Positions 50,680 to 59,284 of a stretch of DNA of 64,000 nucleotides are shown in pieces; within the stretch, counting starts at the first letter, position 1, and every line of letters begins with the position of its first letter. Origin of the DNA: Bacteroidales bacterium (GTDB lineage Bacteria > Bacteroidota > Bacteroidia > Bacteroidales > UBA932); the NCBI GenBank assembly GCA_017480345.1, contig JAFVAU010000026.1, forward strand, positions 1 to 64,000. The letters are read 5' to 3'. The notes beneath the pieces are model-generated. The model made no database searches. It was given only the letters and a program-made list of their open reading frames with translations, and was not told where the DNA came from. Made by a program: the position numbers and the translations under genes.

Positions 50680-52716
50680 ATGAACAAGTATCCTTTACTC
50701 TTGATTCCGGCATTGCTGCTAAGCGCCCTCTCCTGTCAGCAGGAGAAGGTGGAAACAGACCGGCCGGCAACAGACGATGTATCGGCCAAAATCCTTACCA
50801 AAGGAGATGCGGTGGTGGCGGAGGATGCCTTTTTGGTGAAATTTGCGAAGGCCCCCACTGCCGATGACATTCAGCAGTTTGAAAAGGAGACGGGCACCAG
50901 TCTGCAAAAGACCTTCCGTTCTACTCCGGGCCGGGAGGAGCTGGAAAAGGCTCACGGACTGGACCGCTGGTATGATGCCACCCTCTGCGAAGGGGACGTG
51001 CTGGACCGGATTGTCCTGAAGGCGGCTTCCGTCCCCGAGGTGCAGGTGGTGGAATATCTTTCCGAGGTTGTTAAAACGTCGGACGGTGAGGTTTATCCTC
51101 TATCGGCTCCAACCAAGGGAACGGCAGACACTTTCAACGACCCTTATCTCTACCTCCAATGGCATTATAAGAACACGGCCGATCCCATGGTGTCTCCCAC
51201 AGCCAAGGCCGGGGCCGATGTCAATGTAACCCCGGTGTGGAACAATCTCACCTGCGGAGACCCCGCCATCATTGTAGCCGTCATTGACGAAGGCGTCAAA
51301 TACTCGCACCCGGACCTCAAGGACAACATGTGGGTGAATGCAAAGGAAATTCCCGGAAACGGAATCGATGATGACAATAACGGGTATATTGACGATATTT
51401 ACGGCTATAACTTCTTTAACAATAGCCCTAACATTAGCTGGAACGTTGAGGGAGATTCCGGCCATGGAACCCACTGCGCCGGTACCATTGCCGCCGTTAA
51501 CAACAACGGAATGGGCGTTGCCGGCATTGCCGGCGGCTCCGGCAAGGGAGACGGTTGCCGTATCATGGGCCTGCAGATATTCTCCGGCAAAAGCGGTGCA
51601 TCGGCGAACCGCATTGCCCAGGCTATCAAATATGCGGCCGACAACGGTGCCTCCATCATTTCCTGCTCTTTCGGCTCAACCCTTTCTTACGGTTCCGACA
51701 ATGCCTATTACAAAGCCGGTGGAGGCGTGGAAATAGACGCCATCCACTACTTTGAGGATTGCAAGAACAATCCTGTTCTGAATGGGAACATTGCCATTTT
51801 CGCTGCCAGCAACGACGCAAAGAACTATGCTTTCTATCCCGGTGCCTGGCACGATATCATCAGCGTATCGGCCCTGGGCCCCGACGGACTGCCGGCCTAC
51901 TATACCAATTATGGGCCCGGCTGCAATATCTGCGCCCCCGGCGGAGAAGCTTATCATATTGTGAACCGTTGGAATTCCATGGTGTTATCCACCATCCCTT
52001 CCGAAGTAGGCGGAAACGGAATTAACGGTGAATATGGACAGACCGGAATGGACTACGGCTACATGCAGGGAACGTCCATGGCCTGCCCGCACGTGAGCGG
52101 CGTGGTGGCCCTGGCCCTGTCTTATGCCAAGCAACTTGGAAAAACCTTTGACCGCGACGAGTTCAAACGCATGATTCTTTCGTCCGTAAACGACATAGAC
52201 CAGCTTATTGCCAACACCAGCGAGAAAACCTATGCTTATGGCCGTGGAGCCCTGAAAATGGCCCCCTATTACCATCAGATGGGTACCGGCAGCATCGACG
52301 CCTGGCGCCTCATGATGAAAATTGAAGGAACGCCCACCTCTACGCTCCAGCTGGGCAAGAAACAGTGGGTAGACCTTACTTCCGTCTTTGGAACGGCTTC
52401 CGTAAGTCTCACCTACCTAAATGTGGAAGTATCGGAGCAGACCGTCAAGGATCTGGGGCTCCAGACCATTGCGGGAACCTCGCAAAAGGCCTATCCCTGC
52501 GTTCCCGAAGGGGACTGCTATGCATATATTCAGTTCGGCCGTTTGTACATTCACCCCACAAAAATAGGATCCGGCAAAATTGCCATTACGGCCGTAGGGG
52601 GCGGATCCCATGTAGGTGGAGGCGACAACCCTCCGGGCGGCATGGAACTGGAACAGGATCTTTCTATCATTGTCCGTGATACGGACGGAGGCAACGGAAC
52701 AGGAGGATGGTTATGA
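50680..52716 (+). CDS. S8 subtilisin-like peptidase lipoprotein, locus B
   Basis: 678 residues from ATG 50680 (MNKYPLLLIPALLLSALSC, then QQEKVETD), a clear lipoprotein signal; the frame upstream crosses the hairpin. Catalytic residues: Asp in VAVIDEGVKYSHPDL (about 202), His in GHGTHCAGTIAA (about 262), Ser in GTSMACPHVSG (about 464). A prodomain-like region precedes it and a beta domain follows; there is no T9SS sorting domain, unlike the locus A subtilase. It probably degrades protein at the outer surface to feed SusCD B. Confidence 0.92.
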   Translation: MNKYPLLLIPALLLSALSCQQEKVETDRPATDDVSAKILTKGDAVVAEDAFLVKFAKAPTADDIQQFEKETGTSLQKTFRSTPGREELEKAHGLDRWYDATLCEGDVLDRIVLKAASVPEVQVVEYLSEVVKTSDGEVYPLSAPTKGTADTFNDPYLYLQWHYKNTADPMVSPTAKAGADVNVTPVWNNLTCGDPAIIVAVIDEGVKYSHPDLKDNMWVNAKEIPGNGIDDDNNGYIDDIYGYNFFNNSPNISWNVEGDSGHGTHCAGTIAAVNNNGMGVAGIAGGSGKGDGCRIMGLQIFSGKSGASANRIAQAIKYAADNGASIISCSFGSTLSYGSDNAYYKAGGGVEIDAIHYFEDCKNNPVLNGNIAIFAASNDAKNYAFYPGAWHDIISVSALGPDGLPAYYTNYGPGCNICAPGGEAYHIVNRWNSMVLSTIPSEVGGNGINGEYGQTGMDYGYMQGTSMACPHVSGVVALALSYAKQLGKTFDRDEFKRMILSSVNDIDQLIANTSEKTYAYGRGALKMAPYYHQMGTGSIDAWRLMMKIEGTPTSTLQLGKKQWVDLTSVFGTASVSLTYLNVEVSEQTVKDLGLQTIAGTSQKAYPCVPEGDCYAYIQFGRLYIHPTKIGSGKIAITAVGGGSHVGGGDNPPGGMELEQDLSIIVRDTDGGNGTGGWL

Positions 52717-53171
52717 TGAAAAAAATATTTGCATTGGCAGCTATGCTGCTGGTTTTGGCCGCCTGTGGCGGAAAAGACAATCCGGACACACCCAACCCCA
52801 ATCCGGGCGGTGGAAGCGGTTCCACCACCACCAAGGTGGATGTCACCGGCTCCTGGGAGTTGAGCGGCGTTGAGACAAAAGTCAGCGTGGGTTCTGTGAA
52901 CGTATCGGTATATATCAGCTTCGCTTCCGACGGAAGCTTCACCCTCTACCAGAAGATAGGAGAAGGCCGATATACCCAGTTCACCGGAACCTACACCCTT
53001 TCGTCCGACAACAAACTCAGCGGTAAATATAGCAACAACACTGCCTGGGGCCCTTACACGGCCGCCATGGCCAGCGGAAAGCTCACGCTCACATCGGCCG
53101 GCGGAAAGGAAGTGGATACCTATTCAAAGATATCCTCCATTCCCACCTCTGTTACGCAAAACATCTACTAA
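52716..53171 (+). CDS. Small lipoprotein, last gene of locus B
   Basis: 151 residues from ATG 52716 (MKKIFALAAMLLVLAAC, then GGKDNPDTPNPNPGGGSGS), whose A is also the last base of the subtilase stop codon; ATG 52713 is an alternative. The signal peptide and a Pro/Gly/Ser linker are followed by a lipocalin-like beta domain (VTGSWELSGVETKVS ... FASDGSFTLYQK ... YTGTYTLSSDNKLSGKY-type pattern). Such domains are common in Bacteroidetes surface lipoproteins; function unknown. Confidence 0.8.
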   Translation: MKKIFALAAMLLVLAACGGKDNPDTPNPNPGGGSGSTTTKVDVTGSWELSGVETKVSVGSVNVSVYISFASDGSFTLYQKIGEGRYTQFTGTYTLSSDNKLSGKYSNNTAWGPYTAAMASGKLTLTSAGGKEVDTYSKISSIPTSVTQNIY

Positions 53172-53209
53172 AAAATTAGCGGCCGAGAAATTCGGTCGCT
53201 AATTTTTTT
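53170..53209 (+). terminator. Strong terminator at the end of SusCD locus B
   Basis: AAAAATTAGCGGCCGA pairs with TTCGGTCGCTAATTTTT across a short loop and ends in a run of T. It directly follows the stop of the last lipoprotein. Confidence 0.92.
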
Positions 53210-53216
53210 ATAGGCA

Positions 53217-53246
53217 CTTCCTACTCGCTTAAGCAGGCTTTCAAAT
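53217..53246. repeat. Partial copy of the frdB/sdhB 3' end
   Basis: 30 bp that match 54321-54350 (the end of frdB/sdhB, in the same orientation) at 27 positions. On the minus strand it still reads KACLSE-stop against KARFSE-stop in the real gene. It directly abuts the 87-bp Rpn upstream region, so the Rpn copy 2 unit is flanked by direct repeats. Confidence 0.75.
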
Positions 53247-53329
53247 CGTAAGAAACACACAAAAAGCATGTAAAACAACACAACTTTTTTTACGATTGTA
53301 GGTTTTCCGGAGTCCTTGTTCTATGTTTG
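53243..53329 (+). repeat. 87-bp Rpn upstream region, copy 2
   Basis: Identical to the region upstream of Rpn copy 1 (41882-41968). Contains the inverted repeat AATCGTAA (53244-53251)...TTACGATT (53290-53297) and the -7 element TATGTTTG at 53322-53329. Confidence 0.9.
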
Positions 53330-53372
53330 CAAAAACCGACATCCGGGCCCGGTGTCATTAAAACCTACAAAT

Positions 53373-54236
53373 ATGCAAGAAAACGAATTAAAGATTGGCA
53401 GGTATGCCAATGTGTTGATGGACCGCTGGTTCAAGAGGACGTTTGGTTGGGCCCCGGCCCGGCGGTTGATGCAGCTCTTTCTGCAGGAAATGATTCCTGA
53501 ACGGAAGATTACAAAGTTGAGTTTTGGCCCACAGGAGTATGTGAATCCCATTGAGGAGGGAAAGGATATCAGGCTGGACGTGCACTGTACGGATGAGACA
53601 GGAGCGCATTTCATAGTAGAAATGCAGTTCACGGAACAGAAGACCTTCTATGAACGGGCGTTGTTTAACTCTACTTTTGTGATTCAGGAGCAGATTCCGG
53701 TTGGCAACACGGATTGGACCTTGCCGCAAATCTATTTTATCGGCGTGGTCAATTTCCCGTTGCACGAAGGGTCTGACAGGGTGTTGTACCGATACAGGCT
53801 AAAGGAACTTTCCACGGGTGAGGATATGCCCATTCCAGTGGAGTATATCTTCCTGGAGGTCCCCAATTGCCGGAAGGCAATGACCAGCGAGGCGTCGTTG
53901 CTGGATAACTTCTGCTACGCGATGAGGAAGATGCCGGAGATGGAGGAGCGCCCAAAAGAATTGAAAGGAGAAATCTTTGACTTGTTGTTTAATTCTGCGG
54001 AAATTAATAAATTTGCCCCGAAGGAACGTTCCGAATACATCAAGCAAATGATTACCATCAGAGACATTGTCAACCAAATGACCACCGCAGAAGAAAAGGG
54101 CGAAACCAAAGGAAGAGCTAACGCTATGCGAAAGGTAGCCCTGAGGATGCTTGCGGCCGGTGAGGAGCCCTCTCGCGTGTCAGAGTTTACCGGATTAAGC
54201 CAGGAGGAAGTTTTGGCCCTTCAGACAAATAAATAA
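53373..54236 (+). CDS. Rpn-family PD-(D/E)XK nuclease/putative transposase, copy 2
   Basis: 287 residues from ATG 53373 (MQENELKIGRYANVLMDRWFKR). The PDDEXK core is DVHCTDETGAHFIVEMQFTEQ, with the same D...EMQ pattern as copy 1, followed by YRYRLKELSTGE. The N-terminal half differs strongly from copy 1, but the C-terminal tail (AMRKVALRMLAAGEEPSRVSEFTGLSQEEVLALQ) is nearly the same in protein and DNA. The gene plus its upstream region forms a unit of about 1.1 kb between two copies of the frdB/sdhB end. No terminal inverted repeats were found. Confidence 0.88.
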   Translation: MQENELKIGRYANVLMDRWFKRTFGWAPARRLMQLFLQEMIPERKITKLSFGPQEYVNPIEEGKDIRLDVHCTDETGAHFIVEMQFTEQKTFYERALFNSTFVIQEQIPVGNTDWTLPQIYFIGVVNFPLHEGSDRVLYRYRLKELSTGEDMPIPVEYIFLEVPNCRKAMTSEASLLDNFCYAMRKMPEMEERPKELKGEIFDLLFNSAEINKFAPKERSEYIKQMITIRDIVNQMTTAEEKGETKGRANAMRKVALRMLAAGEEPSRVSEFTGLSQEEVLALQTNK

Positions 54237-54265
54237 AATTTTACAAAAAAAAATAATTTTCTAAA

Positions 54266-54308
54266 AATAAAATTATCCCGGTTCCTTTTCAGAAACCGGG
54301 ATAACTAT
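54266..54308. terminator. Bidirectional terminator between Rpn copy 2 and frdB
   Basis: TTATCCCGGTT (54273-54283) pairs with AACCGGGATAA (54294-54304), with A/T-rich flanks on both sides between convergent genes. Confidence 0.85.
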
Positions 54309-54324
54309 TTATGCATTGACCTTC

Positions 54325-55068
54325 CTACTCGCTGAAGCGGGCTTTCAGATATTCGCGGTTCAGGCGGGCGATATGGTCGATGGTCACATGCTTGGGGCAC
54401 TCCATCTCGCAGGCGCGGGTGTTGGTGCAGTTACCAAAGCCCAACTCGTCCATCTTGGCTACCATGGCGCGGGCGCGGCGGGCGGCTTCCGGCTTGCCCT
54501 GAGGCAGAAGGGCCAGGGAACTCACACGGGCGGCCACAAACAGCATGGCGGAACCGTTCTTGCAGGTGGCCACGCAGGCGCCGCAACCAACGCAAGCGGC
54601 GGCATCCATGGACAGTTCTGCATCGTCGTGCGGAATCAGGATGTTGTTGCCATCCTGGGCGCTGCCGGTACGGACGGTGATGAAACCGCCGGCCTGCATA
54701 ATCTTGTCAAAGGCGGTACGATCCACCACCAGGTCTTTGATTACCGGGAAAGCGCCGCTGCGCCAAGGCTCCACGGTAATGGTGGCACCCGGCTTGAAAT
54801 GACGCATGAACAGCTGGCAGGTGGTCACGGCATCGTCCGGGCCGTGGGCACGGCCGTCTACATACAGGGAACAGGCACCGCAGATACCCTCACGGCAGTC
54901 ATGGTCAAAAGCAACGGGTTCAATGCCCTTGCGGATGAGCTGATCATTGAGGATATCCAGCATTTCGAGGAAAGAGGCATCTTCCTCCACATCCGTAACG
55001 TGGTAGGTCTCGAAATGGCCTTTTGCTTTGGCGTTCTTCTGACGCCATACTTTCACATTATATTCCAT
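54325..55068 (-). CDS. frdB: Fumarate reductase/succinate dehydrogenase iron-sulfur subunit
   Basis: 247 residues. It carries electrons between the flavin subunit and quinone through three Fe-S clusters. The 2Fe-2S ligands are in [15 protein letters not shown]; the others in [14 protein letters not shown] and [15 protein letters not shown]. Bacteroidetes use this enzyme mainly as fumarate reductase. It follows frdA by 8 nt. Its last codons are partly duplicated at 53.2 kb. Confidence 0.95.
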   Translation of the reverse strand: MEYNVKVWRQKNAKAKGHFETYHVTDVEEDASFLEMLDILNDQLIRKGIEPVAFDHDCREGICGACSLYVDGRAHGPDDAVTTCQLFMRHFKPGATITVEPWRSGAFPVIKDLVVDRTAFDKIMQAGGFITVRTGSAQDGNNILIPHDDAELSMDAAACVGCGACVATCKNGSAMLFVAARVSSLALLPQGKPEAARRARAMVAKMDELGFGNCTNTRACEMECPKHVTIDHIARLNREYLKARFSE

Positions 55069-55076
55069 ACTCGGGA

Positions 55077-57026
55077 TTAGTCTTTATAGTTACGGGTTGC
55101 AATCTTGATGTTCTCGTACTTGAGCTCTTCCTTATGCAGTTCAGGCTCCTTGCCTTCGCCCTTGTATTCCCAGGCGGCTACATACATGAAGTTCTCGTCG
55201 TCACGCTTGGTCTCGCCTTCCTCGGTCTGCATCTCCTCGCGGAAATGGCCGCCGCAGGATTCCTTACGGTTCAAGGCGTCGTAGGCCATCAGTTCTCCGA
55301 TATCGAAGAAATCCACCAGACGGAGAGCCTTCTCCAGTTCCTGGTTGAATTCCTCGTTGGTACCGGGAACGCATACGTTCTTCCAGAAGTACTCGCGAAG
55401 AGCCTTTATTTCCTCAATACCCTTCTTCAGGCCGGCCTCATTGCGCGCCATACCTACATACTCCCACATAATGTTGCCCAGCTTCTTATGGATGGAATCC
55501 ACGGTCTCTTTGCCCTTCACGGCAAAAAGCTTGGCAATACGCTCCTTTACGGACTTCTCCGCTTCCACAAACTCCGGAGCATTGATATCCGTCTTGGGTT
55601 CCAGGAATTTATGGGAAAGATAATCGCCGATGGTGTAAGGCAGCACAAAGTAACCGTCGGCCAGGCCCTGCATCAGGGCACTTGCTCCCAGGCGGTTTCC
55701 GCCATGGTCGGAGAAGTTGGCTTCGCCTATAGCATACAGGCCGGGGATGGTGGTCTGGAGGTCATAGTCTACCCAGAGGCCGCCCATGGTATAATGGATG
55801 GCCGGATAAATCATCATAGGCTCCTCCCAGGGGGAAGTGGAGGTAATCTTCTCGTACATGTCAAAGAGGTTGCCGTAACGCTCCTGTACGCGCTGGTGAC
55901 CCAGGCGCTTGATGGCATCGGCAAAATCAAGATACACGGCCAGGCCGGTCTCGTTTACACCGTAGCCGGCGTCGCAACGCTCCTTGGCGGCGCGGGAAGC
56001 CACGTCACGGGGAACCAGGTTGCCAAAGGCGGGATAACGGCGCTCCAGATAGTAGTCACGGTCTTCCTCAGGAATCTGGGAAGGCTTTATTTCGTGTTTG
56101 CGGAGCTTCATCACATCCTCCATCTTCTTGGGAACCCAGATACGGCCGTCGTTACGCAGGGACTCGGACATCAGCGTGAGTTTGCACTGCTGCTCTCCGT
56201 GGACGGGAATACAGGTGGGGTGGATCTGCGCAAAGCAGGGGTTGGCAAAGAAGGCACCCTTGCGGTAGGCCTGCATGGCGGCCGATCCGTTGGAGTTCAT
56301 GGCATTGGTGGAAAGGAAATAGGTATTTCCGTAACCGCCGGTGGCCAGCACCACGGCATGGGCGCCGAAGCGCTCTATTTCACCGGTTACCAGGTTTCTG
56401 GCAATGATACCCTTAGCTTCTCCGTTGATAATCACCAGATCCAGCATCTCGTGACGGGGATAACTCTTCACGCTGCCGGCGGCAATCTCCTTGTTCAGGG
56501 AAGCATAGGCACCCAGGAGCAGCTGCTGACCGGTTTGTCCCCTGGCATAGAAGGTACGGCTCACCTGCACGCCACCGAAGGAACGGTTGGCCAGGTATCC
56601 GCCATATTCACGGGCGAAGGGAACACCCTGGGCCACGCACTGGTCAATGATGGCGGCGCTCACCTCTGCCAGACGGTACACATTGGCCTCTCTGGAACGG
56701 TAGTCACCACCTTTGATGGTGTCGTAGAACAGACGGTAGATGGAGTCGTTGTCGTTCTGGTAGTTCTTGGCAGCGTTGATACCACCCTGGGCCGCAATGG
56801 AGTGGGCCCGGCGGGGGGAGTCGCTGATGCAGAAAATCTTGACGTTGTAGCCCATCTCACCAAGAGATGCAGCGGCCGATGCACCGCCAAGACCGGTTCC
56901 TACCACAATCACTTCCAGTTTCCGCTTGTTGTTGGGAGAAACAATCCGGATTTCGGCTTTACGCTTGGACCATTTTTCCTTGAGCGGTCCGTCCGGAATC
57001 TTGGAAATTAATTTAGGATCTGCCAT
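55077..57026 (-). CDS. frdA: Fumarate reductase/succinate dehydrogenase flavoprotein subunit
   Basis: 649 residues. The FAD site is [21 protein letters not shown], with the His-rich FAD-linking region near [15 protein letters not shown] and the active-site region [14 protein letters not shown]. It interconverts fumarate and succinate at the inner membrane. The usual third gene (cytochrome b subunit) is not upstream: the next gene is an unrelated hydrolase. Normal length for the B-type (Wolinella-like) enzyme. Confidence 0.95.
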   Translation of the reverse strand: MADPKLISKIPDGPLKEKWSKRKAEIRIVSPNNKRKLEVIVVGTGLGGASAAASLGEMGYNVKIFCISDSPRRAHSIAAQGGINAAKNYQNDNDSIYRLFYDTIKGGDYRSREANVYRLAEVSAAIIDQCVAQGVPFAREYGGYLANRSFGGVQVSRTFYARGQTGQQLLLGAYASLNKEIAAGSVKSYPRHEMLDLVIINGEAKGIIARNLVTGEIERFGAHAVVLATGGYGNTYFLSTNAMNSNGSAAMQAYRKGAFFANPCFAQIHPTCIPVHGEQQCKLTLMSESLRNDGRIWVPKKMEDVMKLRKHEIKPSQIPEEDRDYYLERRYPAFGNLVPRDVASRAAKERCDAGYGVNETGLAVYLDFADAIKRLGHQRVQERYGNLFDMYEKITSTSPWEEPMMIYPAIHYTMGGLWVDYDLQTTIPGLYAIGEANFSDHGGNRLGASALMQGLADGYFVLPYTIGDYLSHKFLEPKTDINAPEFVEAEKSVKERIAKLFAVKGKETVDSIHKKLGNIMWEYVGMARNEAGLKKGIEEIKALREYFWKNVCVPGTNEEFNQELEKALRLVDFFDIGELMAYDALNRKESCGGHFREEMQTEEGETKRDDENFMYVAAWEYKGEGKEPELHKEELKYENIKIATRNYKD

Positions 57027-57055
57027 ATAGTTTTAGATATTGTGTTTCTATTTCG

Positions 57056-57063
57056 CAAAAATA
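57056..57063 (-). promoter_or_regulatory. -7 element TATTTTTG for frdAB
   Basis: The minus strand reads TTATTTTTGCG, matching TAnnTTTG, 29 nt before the frdA ATG. This supports frdA as the first gene of its operon, without a cytochrome gene. Confidence 0.55.
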
Positions 57064-57104
57064 AGCATTTTTCGTGATTATTTTGTCACTTTTTATGCTT
57101 TTCC

Positions 57105-57938
57105 CTACAATTTATACGGTAAACAGGGCACTTTGTCCGGTTTTCCCAAGGAAGCCCACATGGTATTTCCCTCAAATACAATGGCGCAGGAAGTGATGTC
57201 CCTCAGGATGGGTTTCCCGGAGCAGGAGATGTTCTTGATGAAGAAAGTGTGGTCCCATTCCTCCATGGGCACATAGGTAGAGGCCAGAATCTTGTGGGCC
57301 TTGATATACCGGTCCACCCCCTTGCGGTCTTCCATCCGGCCTGTGGTGGTGAAATTGGTCACCACCCGGTATCCCAGCGGCTCCCGGTTCACATCGAACT
57401 TCACCCAGCTGTGGTTGTTCACCTCATAATAAGCCGCTCCGCCCTTATTGTCGATGACGCCGAAATTGGCTTCCACCCGCATCGGCCTGGAAAGGGTGTC
57501 CAGAAAATGCTCAAAGTCCTCCAGCGTGGCACAAATCTCCAGGGCCCTGTACATAAGCACCCCTTCACAGTCCATCATGTCCGCAGGGACGTCGTCATCC
57601 TTCAAATCATAGGTGGCCGTATTCATGATGGCAAAGCCCGTCTCATTCTCCCCGCCCCATGCCTCACGCGTCCCAAGCGGCACCTTTGCCATGGGATTCG
57701 TCCTCCAATCGGCATTCACCAGGCACATCATCCGGTACTTCTCCCCCGTGAAATACTCAACCCTCACATCCTGACAGTCAGAATCCCGGTGCTTGAACAT
57801 CACCGCCTTCCCGTCCTTGGTATACTTCCCGCTCACTATCACCGACGTACACGCATACGACGGCATGCTTATTCCCACAAGGAATAGTAGTACAAAAACC
57901 CATGGCCACCCTCGGCCCTGTAAGAGGGAGGGGCCCAT
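57105..57938 (-). CDS. Ntn-hydrolase family (C45/choloylglycine-hydrolase-like) secreted protein
   Basis: 277 residues from ATG 57938; the frame is open to 58019, where it would overlap ruvB. A hydrophobic segment (WPWVFVLLFLVGISMPSYA) is followed by the likely nucleophile Cys in YACTSVIVSGKYTKDGKAVMFKHRDSD, the pattern of N-terminal nucleophile hydrolases that cleave linear amides. Other marks are WGGENETGFAIMNTATYDL and ANFGVIDNKGGAAYYEVNNHSW. It is probably exported and cleaved before the Cys; substrate unknown. The hydrophobic segment is coded by one arm of a large inverted repeat (57874-57992), which makes the true start hard to fix. Confidence 0.75.
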   Translation of the reverse strand: MGPSLLQGRGWPWVFVLLFLVGISMPSYACTSVIVSGKYTKDGKAVMFKHRDSDCQDVRVEYFTGEKYRMMCLVNADWRTNPMAKVPLGTREAWGGENETGFAIMNTATYDLKDDDVPADMMDCEGVLMYRALEICATLEDFEHFLDTLSRPMRVEANFGVIDNKGGAAYYEVNNHSWVKFDVNREPLGYRVVTNFTTTGRMEDRKGVDRYIKAHKILASTYVPMEEWDHTFFIKNISCSGKPILRDITSCAIVFEGNTMWASLGKPDKVPCLPYKL

Positions 57939-57992
57939 CGAAGATGGGAGGGGTCGCGAAGCGACGGTTTTTGTACTACTATTCTTTGTGGG
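57874..57992. repeat. Large inverted repeat with a hairpin-rich loop
   Basis: 27-bp arms at 57874-57900 and 57966-57992 match at 26 positions. The 65-bp loop between them contains further hairpins, such as CCCATCGAAGATGGG and GTCGCGAAGCGAC. It lies between ruvB and the Ntn-hydrolase, and its arm encodes the hydrolase signal-peptide core. Confidence 0.8.
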
Positions 57993-57996
57993 TGAG

Positions 57997-59037
57997 TTAA
58001 AACAATGTGCCATTTTCATCCAGGTTGTATTTCCGTTGATTCATGTATGTTTCCATTCCCAGGTGGGTGTAGGCCAGGTCTGTGGCCACACGGCCGCGCT
58101 GGGTGCGGATCAGGAAACCTTCCTTGATAAGGAAAGGTTCGTATACTTCTTCCAGGGTGCCGGCGTCTTCGCTCACGGAAGTGGCCAGGGTGCCAATTCC
58201 CACCGGACCTCCCTTGAAAGTGGTGATGAGCGTGCGCAGGATCTTGTTGTCTATGGCATCCAGACCCCGCTTGTCTATCTTGAGCTTGTTCAGTGCAAAA
58301 CGCGTGATTTCCAGGTTGATGCGTCCGTCTCCCAGCACCTGCGCAAAGTCCCTCACCCGCTTCAGGAGCGCATTGGCTATTCTCGCCGTGCCGCGGCTTC
58401 TGAGGGCAATCTCATACGCCGCATCATCGTCAATCTCCAGGGAAAGGATATGGGCGCTGCGCAGCACAATCTTCTTCAAATCGTCCGTATCGTAATACTC
58501 CAGGGCGCAGTTGATACCAAAACGGTCCCGGAGCGGCGCCGTCAGAAGACCGCTTCGCGTAGTGGCCCCCACCAGCGTGAACGGATTCAGGGAAATGCGC
58601 ACGGAACGGGCTCCGGGCCCCTTGTCAATCATGATATCAATCACATAATCCTCCATGGCGGAGTACAGATACTCCTCCACCTCCGGAGAAAGCCGGTGAA
58701 TCTCGTCGATAAAAAGCACATCCCCCGTCTCCAGGGAAGTGAGCAGTCCGGCCAGATCTCCCGGTTTGTCCAGCACCGGACCGGAGGTCACCTTCATGTT
58801 CACCCCCATCTCGTTGGCTATGATATGCGCCAGCGTGGTCTTTCCCAGACCGGGAGGGCCATGGAAGAGAACATGGTCCAGGGCCTCCCCGCGCAGTTTG
58901 GCGGCCTTTATATAAATGGAAAGGTTGGAGACAATTTCCTTCTGACCGGTAAAATCCTCCAGCTGCTGCGGGCGGATAATTCCGTCAAATTCATTATCTT
59001 TGCGCTCTATTGTGTCGTGTGGATCGAATTCGTTCAT
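57997..59037 (-). CDS. ruvB: Holliday junction branch-migration ATPase RuvB
   Basis: 346 residues. Hexameric motor of the RuvAB complex. Walker A is [12 protein letters not shown], Walker [10 protein letters not shown], sensor [10 protein letters not shown], arginine finger region LRDRFG, and a C-terminal winged helix ([36 protein letters not shown]). It is divergent from mfd across an AT-rich gap. Confidence 0.97.
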   Translation of the reverse strand: MNEFDPHDTIERKDNEFDGIIRPQQLEDFTGQKEIVSNLSIYIKAAKLRGEALDHVLFHGPPGLGKTTLAHIIANEMGVNMKVTSGPVLDKPGDLAGLLTSLETGDVLFIDEIHRLSPEVEEYLYSAMEDYVIDIMIDKGPGARSVRISLNPFTLVGATTRSGLLTAPLRDRFGINCALEYYDTDDLKKIVLRSAHILSLEIDDDAAYEIALRSRGTARIANALLKRVRDFAQVLGDGRINLEITRFALNKLKIDKRGLDAIDNKILRTLITTFKGGPVGIGTLATSVSEDAGTLEEVYEPFLIKEGFLIRTQRGRVATDLAYTHLGMETYMNQRKYNLDENGTLF

Positions 59038-59061
59038 GACGGCTAAGATTCAATTCAGATA

Positions 59062-59069
59062 CAAATATA
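59062..59069 (-). promoter_or_regulatory. -7 element TATATTTG for ruvB
   Basis: On the minus strand TATATTTG lies 24 nt upstream of the ruvB ATG, matching TAnnTTTG. Confidence 0.55.
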
Positions 59070-59105
59070 GTTTTTTTATTTTTAAATTGTTGATGATGTT
59101 GAGGC

Positions 59106-59278
59106 TGTTGAAATGTTGAAAACTTTCAAAACACCTCTAAAAATCAAGGATTTAAGGATAATGCAAACAGTTGAAAACCGCTGGAAAACCTGTTGAGGGA
59201 CTGTGAAAAAGTGAAGCACCTTTTTTCATCAACCTTGAAAAACCACTTTTCAACAGGGTTATGAACAGCTTTTCAACA
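59106..59278. other. Cluster of DnaA-box-like nonamers between ruvB and mfd
   Basis: TTTTCAACA occurs at 59247-59255 and 59270-59278, and its complement TGTTGAAAA at 59114-59122; single-base variants are at 59106-59114 and 59169-59177, and TTATGAACA at 59259-59267. These resemble but do not match the standard TTATnCACA box. The region is AT-rich and has no gene. Confidence 0.35.
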
Positions 59279-59284
59279 GGGAAA

